Shown here: positions 62,925-64,000 of the stretch, piece by piece
Layout of the letters: the number at the start of each line of letters is the position of its first letter
Position numbering within the stretch: position 1 is the stretch's first letter
Origin: Pirellulaceae bacterium
Lineage (GTDB): Bacteria; Planctomycetota; Planctomycetia; Pirellulales; Pirellulaceae
DNA length: 64,000 nucleotides
NCBI GenBank assembly: GCA_026004795.1
Contig: BPJV01000003.1
Coordinates: forward strand, 620,001-684,000
Direction: 5' to 3'
Notes under the pieces: model-generated
Told to the model about the DNA's origin: nothing
Database searches by the model: none
Seen by the model: the letters and a program-made list of their open reading frames with translations, nothing else
Translations under genes and position numbers: made by a program

Positions 62925-64000
62925 ATGGCCACCTCCCCCATGATGCGCCAATACGAAGAGGCCAAAGCGGCTTGCGGTGATGCCTTGCTCCTGTTTCGCA
63001 TGGGCGACTTTTACGAGCTCTTTCACGAGGATGCCAAAATCTGCGCACGCATCCTCGGCCTGACGCTCACCAGTCGCGACAAAGGGGAAAACCCCATCCC
63101 CATGGCCGGCTTTCCCCATCACCAACTCGAAGGCTACCTCGCCAAACTAATCCGCATGGGCTACCGAGTCGCAGTCTGTGATCAGGTAGAAGACCCGAAA
63201 CAGGCCAAGGGGATCGTGCGGCGGGAGGTGACCCGCATCGTTACCCCCGGTACGCTGACCGATGATGCCCTACTCGATCCGCTCCAGCCCAATTTGCTGG
63301 TTGCCGTTTTTTCTCCCGAAGTCGAGAAAGCCGCAAGCCAGGTGGGGCTCGCCTGGGCGGAACTCTCTACCGGACGCTTCGCGGCCACCAGCGTTCCTCG
63401 CTCCAAAGTACTCGATGAACTGGCTCGCTTGGAACCGTCCGAGGTACTGATCCGAGACGATGACGGCTTGTTGTCTCCAGGTGAAGATGCGGCCTGGGCG
63501 GTCACCCTCCGCCCAGTGTGGGAATTCTCTCCGGAAGAGGCTCGCCGCAGCCTGTGCCAGCACTTCGGCGTCCGCAGTCTCGAAGGAATGGGCTGGGACG
63601 AACAGACCGATGTGGCGGCGATCGGTGCTGCCGGTGCCGTCCTGGCTTATCTACAAGAGACGCAAAAAACGTCGCTGGGTCACTTGCAACCTCCGGTCCC
63701 ATGGCGAAGCGGCCACACCCTGGAGATCGACGCGGCGACGCGACGCAGCCTGGAATTGACTCACACTATCCGCGATCGCGATCGGTCCGGTTCGCTGCTG
63801 TCGGTCCTCGATCAAACGTGCACTTCGATGGGCGCCCGACTGCTGGCCGACTGGTTGGCCTCCCCATTGGTGGACGTGGCCGCCATCCAAGCCCGACATG
63901 CGGCGGTGGGAGAATTGGTGGGCGATGACCGATTGCGGGCACGCCTCCGCGCTGCACTGGAATCGGTGTACGACCTGCAACGTCTGTTGGGCCGAGTGGC
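62925..64000 (+). CDS. mutS: DNA mismatch repair protein MutS (N-terminal part, open at right edge)
   Basis: Starts at ATG 62925 (MATSPMMRQYEEAKAACGDALLLFRMGDFYELFHEDAKICARILGLTLTSRD). The mismatch-binding F-x-E motif is GDFYELF. The connector domain follows with ENPIPMAGFPHHQLEGYLAKLIRMGYRVAVCDQVEDPKQAKGIVRREVTRIVTPGTL, and the core begins with IDAATRRSLELTHTIRDRDRSGSLLSVLDQTCTSMGARLLADWLASP. The ATPase domain lies outside the window. No overlap with fliG (134 bases apart). Confidence 0.95.
   Translation, partial: MATSPMMRQYEEAKAACGDALLLFRMGDFYELFHEDAKICARILGLTLTSRDKGENPIPMAGFPHHQLEGYLAKLIRMGYRVAVCDQVEDPKQAKGIVRREVTRIVTPGTLTDDALLDPLQPNLLVAVFSPEVEKAASQVGLAWAELSTGRFAATSVPRSKVLDELARLEPSEVLIRDDDGLLSPGEDAAWAVTLRPVWEFSPEEARRSLCQHFGVRSLEGMGWDEQTDVAAIGAAGAVLAYLQETQKTSLGHLQPPVPWRSGHTLEIDAATRRSLELTHTIRDRDRSGSLLSVLDQTCTSMGARLLADWLASPLVDVAAIQARHAAVGELVGDDRLRARLRAALESVYDLQRLLGRV

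Overview
The window reads as a chromosome segment of a GC-rich planctomycete, probably of the Pirellulales type. The evidence is the mix of families: a Ser/Thr kinase C-terminus carrying the usual planctomycetal 'PPRR..DLE.ICL.CLEK' block followed by a membrane helix and TPRs; a giant secreted protein with the LEPR-xLL N-terminal signature; ASPIC/UnbV (CRTAC1-like) protein beside a multihaem cytochrome; a DUF4175-type protein; a small 'AGQTLPSPYYL' lipoprotein; and a secreted protein with a cysteine/aromatic-rich C-terminal domain that I associate with planctomycetes. LpxK implies lipid A and an outer membrane, and FliG implies flagella. No tRNA, rRNA or CRISPR array was seen.

Layout. 1-8.88 kb: a giant secreted subtilase-like protein on the minus strand, open at the left edge, interrupted by a frameshift near 4.13 kb, and missing its beginning. 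8.88-10.93 kb: the C-terminal part of a kinase-TPR protein on the plus strand. The two incomplete genes meet head to head at about 8.88 kb, which marks a rearrangement or an assembly join. 11.1-16.2 kb: peptidase T, a PIG-L deacetylase with a small Cse60-like partner, a TPR lipoprotein and an unknown secreted protein. 16.6-21.4 kb: a two-gene operon of a membrane pentahaem cytochrome c-TPR protein and a CRTAC1-like protein. 21.6-22.2 kb: a small membrane protein.

22.2-28.5 kb is a decayed mobile/defence island: a winged-helix fragment, a chimera of an excisionase-like start and an HsdM tail, a GxxExxY nuclease-fold protein among three copies of a palindromic repeat, a DUF3800 gene with one in-frame stop, a type I restriction HsdR pseudogene carrying two in-frame palindromic insertions, a small conserved protein, a 38-bp tandem repeat, and a remnant of a phage/plasmid SF3 primase-helicase.

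28.6-42.8 kb: a TPR protein with a catalytically dead CHAT-like domain, a small lipoprotein with a HAD phosphatase, HU, a giant LEPR-xLL protein with thioredoxin-like and cyclophilin domains, a diguanylate cyclase with a second degenerate GGDEF, a BON protein and LpxK. 43-53 kb: monomeric isocitrate dehydrogenase, a UxaA/GarD-type dehydratase, a DUF4175-like protein with a very long disordered region, an orphan ABC ATPase and a secreted protein. 53.4-64 kb: DUF6580-like membrane protein, TolC-type lipoprotein, an FAD oxidoreductase, an RlmI-type methyltransferase coupled to a zinc-ribbon membrane protein, QueD-like protein, FliG and the start of MutS (open at the right edge).

The strongest candidates for something new are the GxxExxY/palindrome cluster, the in-frame palindromes inside hsdR, the Cse60-like small gene overlapping a PIG-L deacetylase, the pentahaem/CRTAC1 operon, and the extracellular thioredoxin-cyclophilin fusion.
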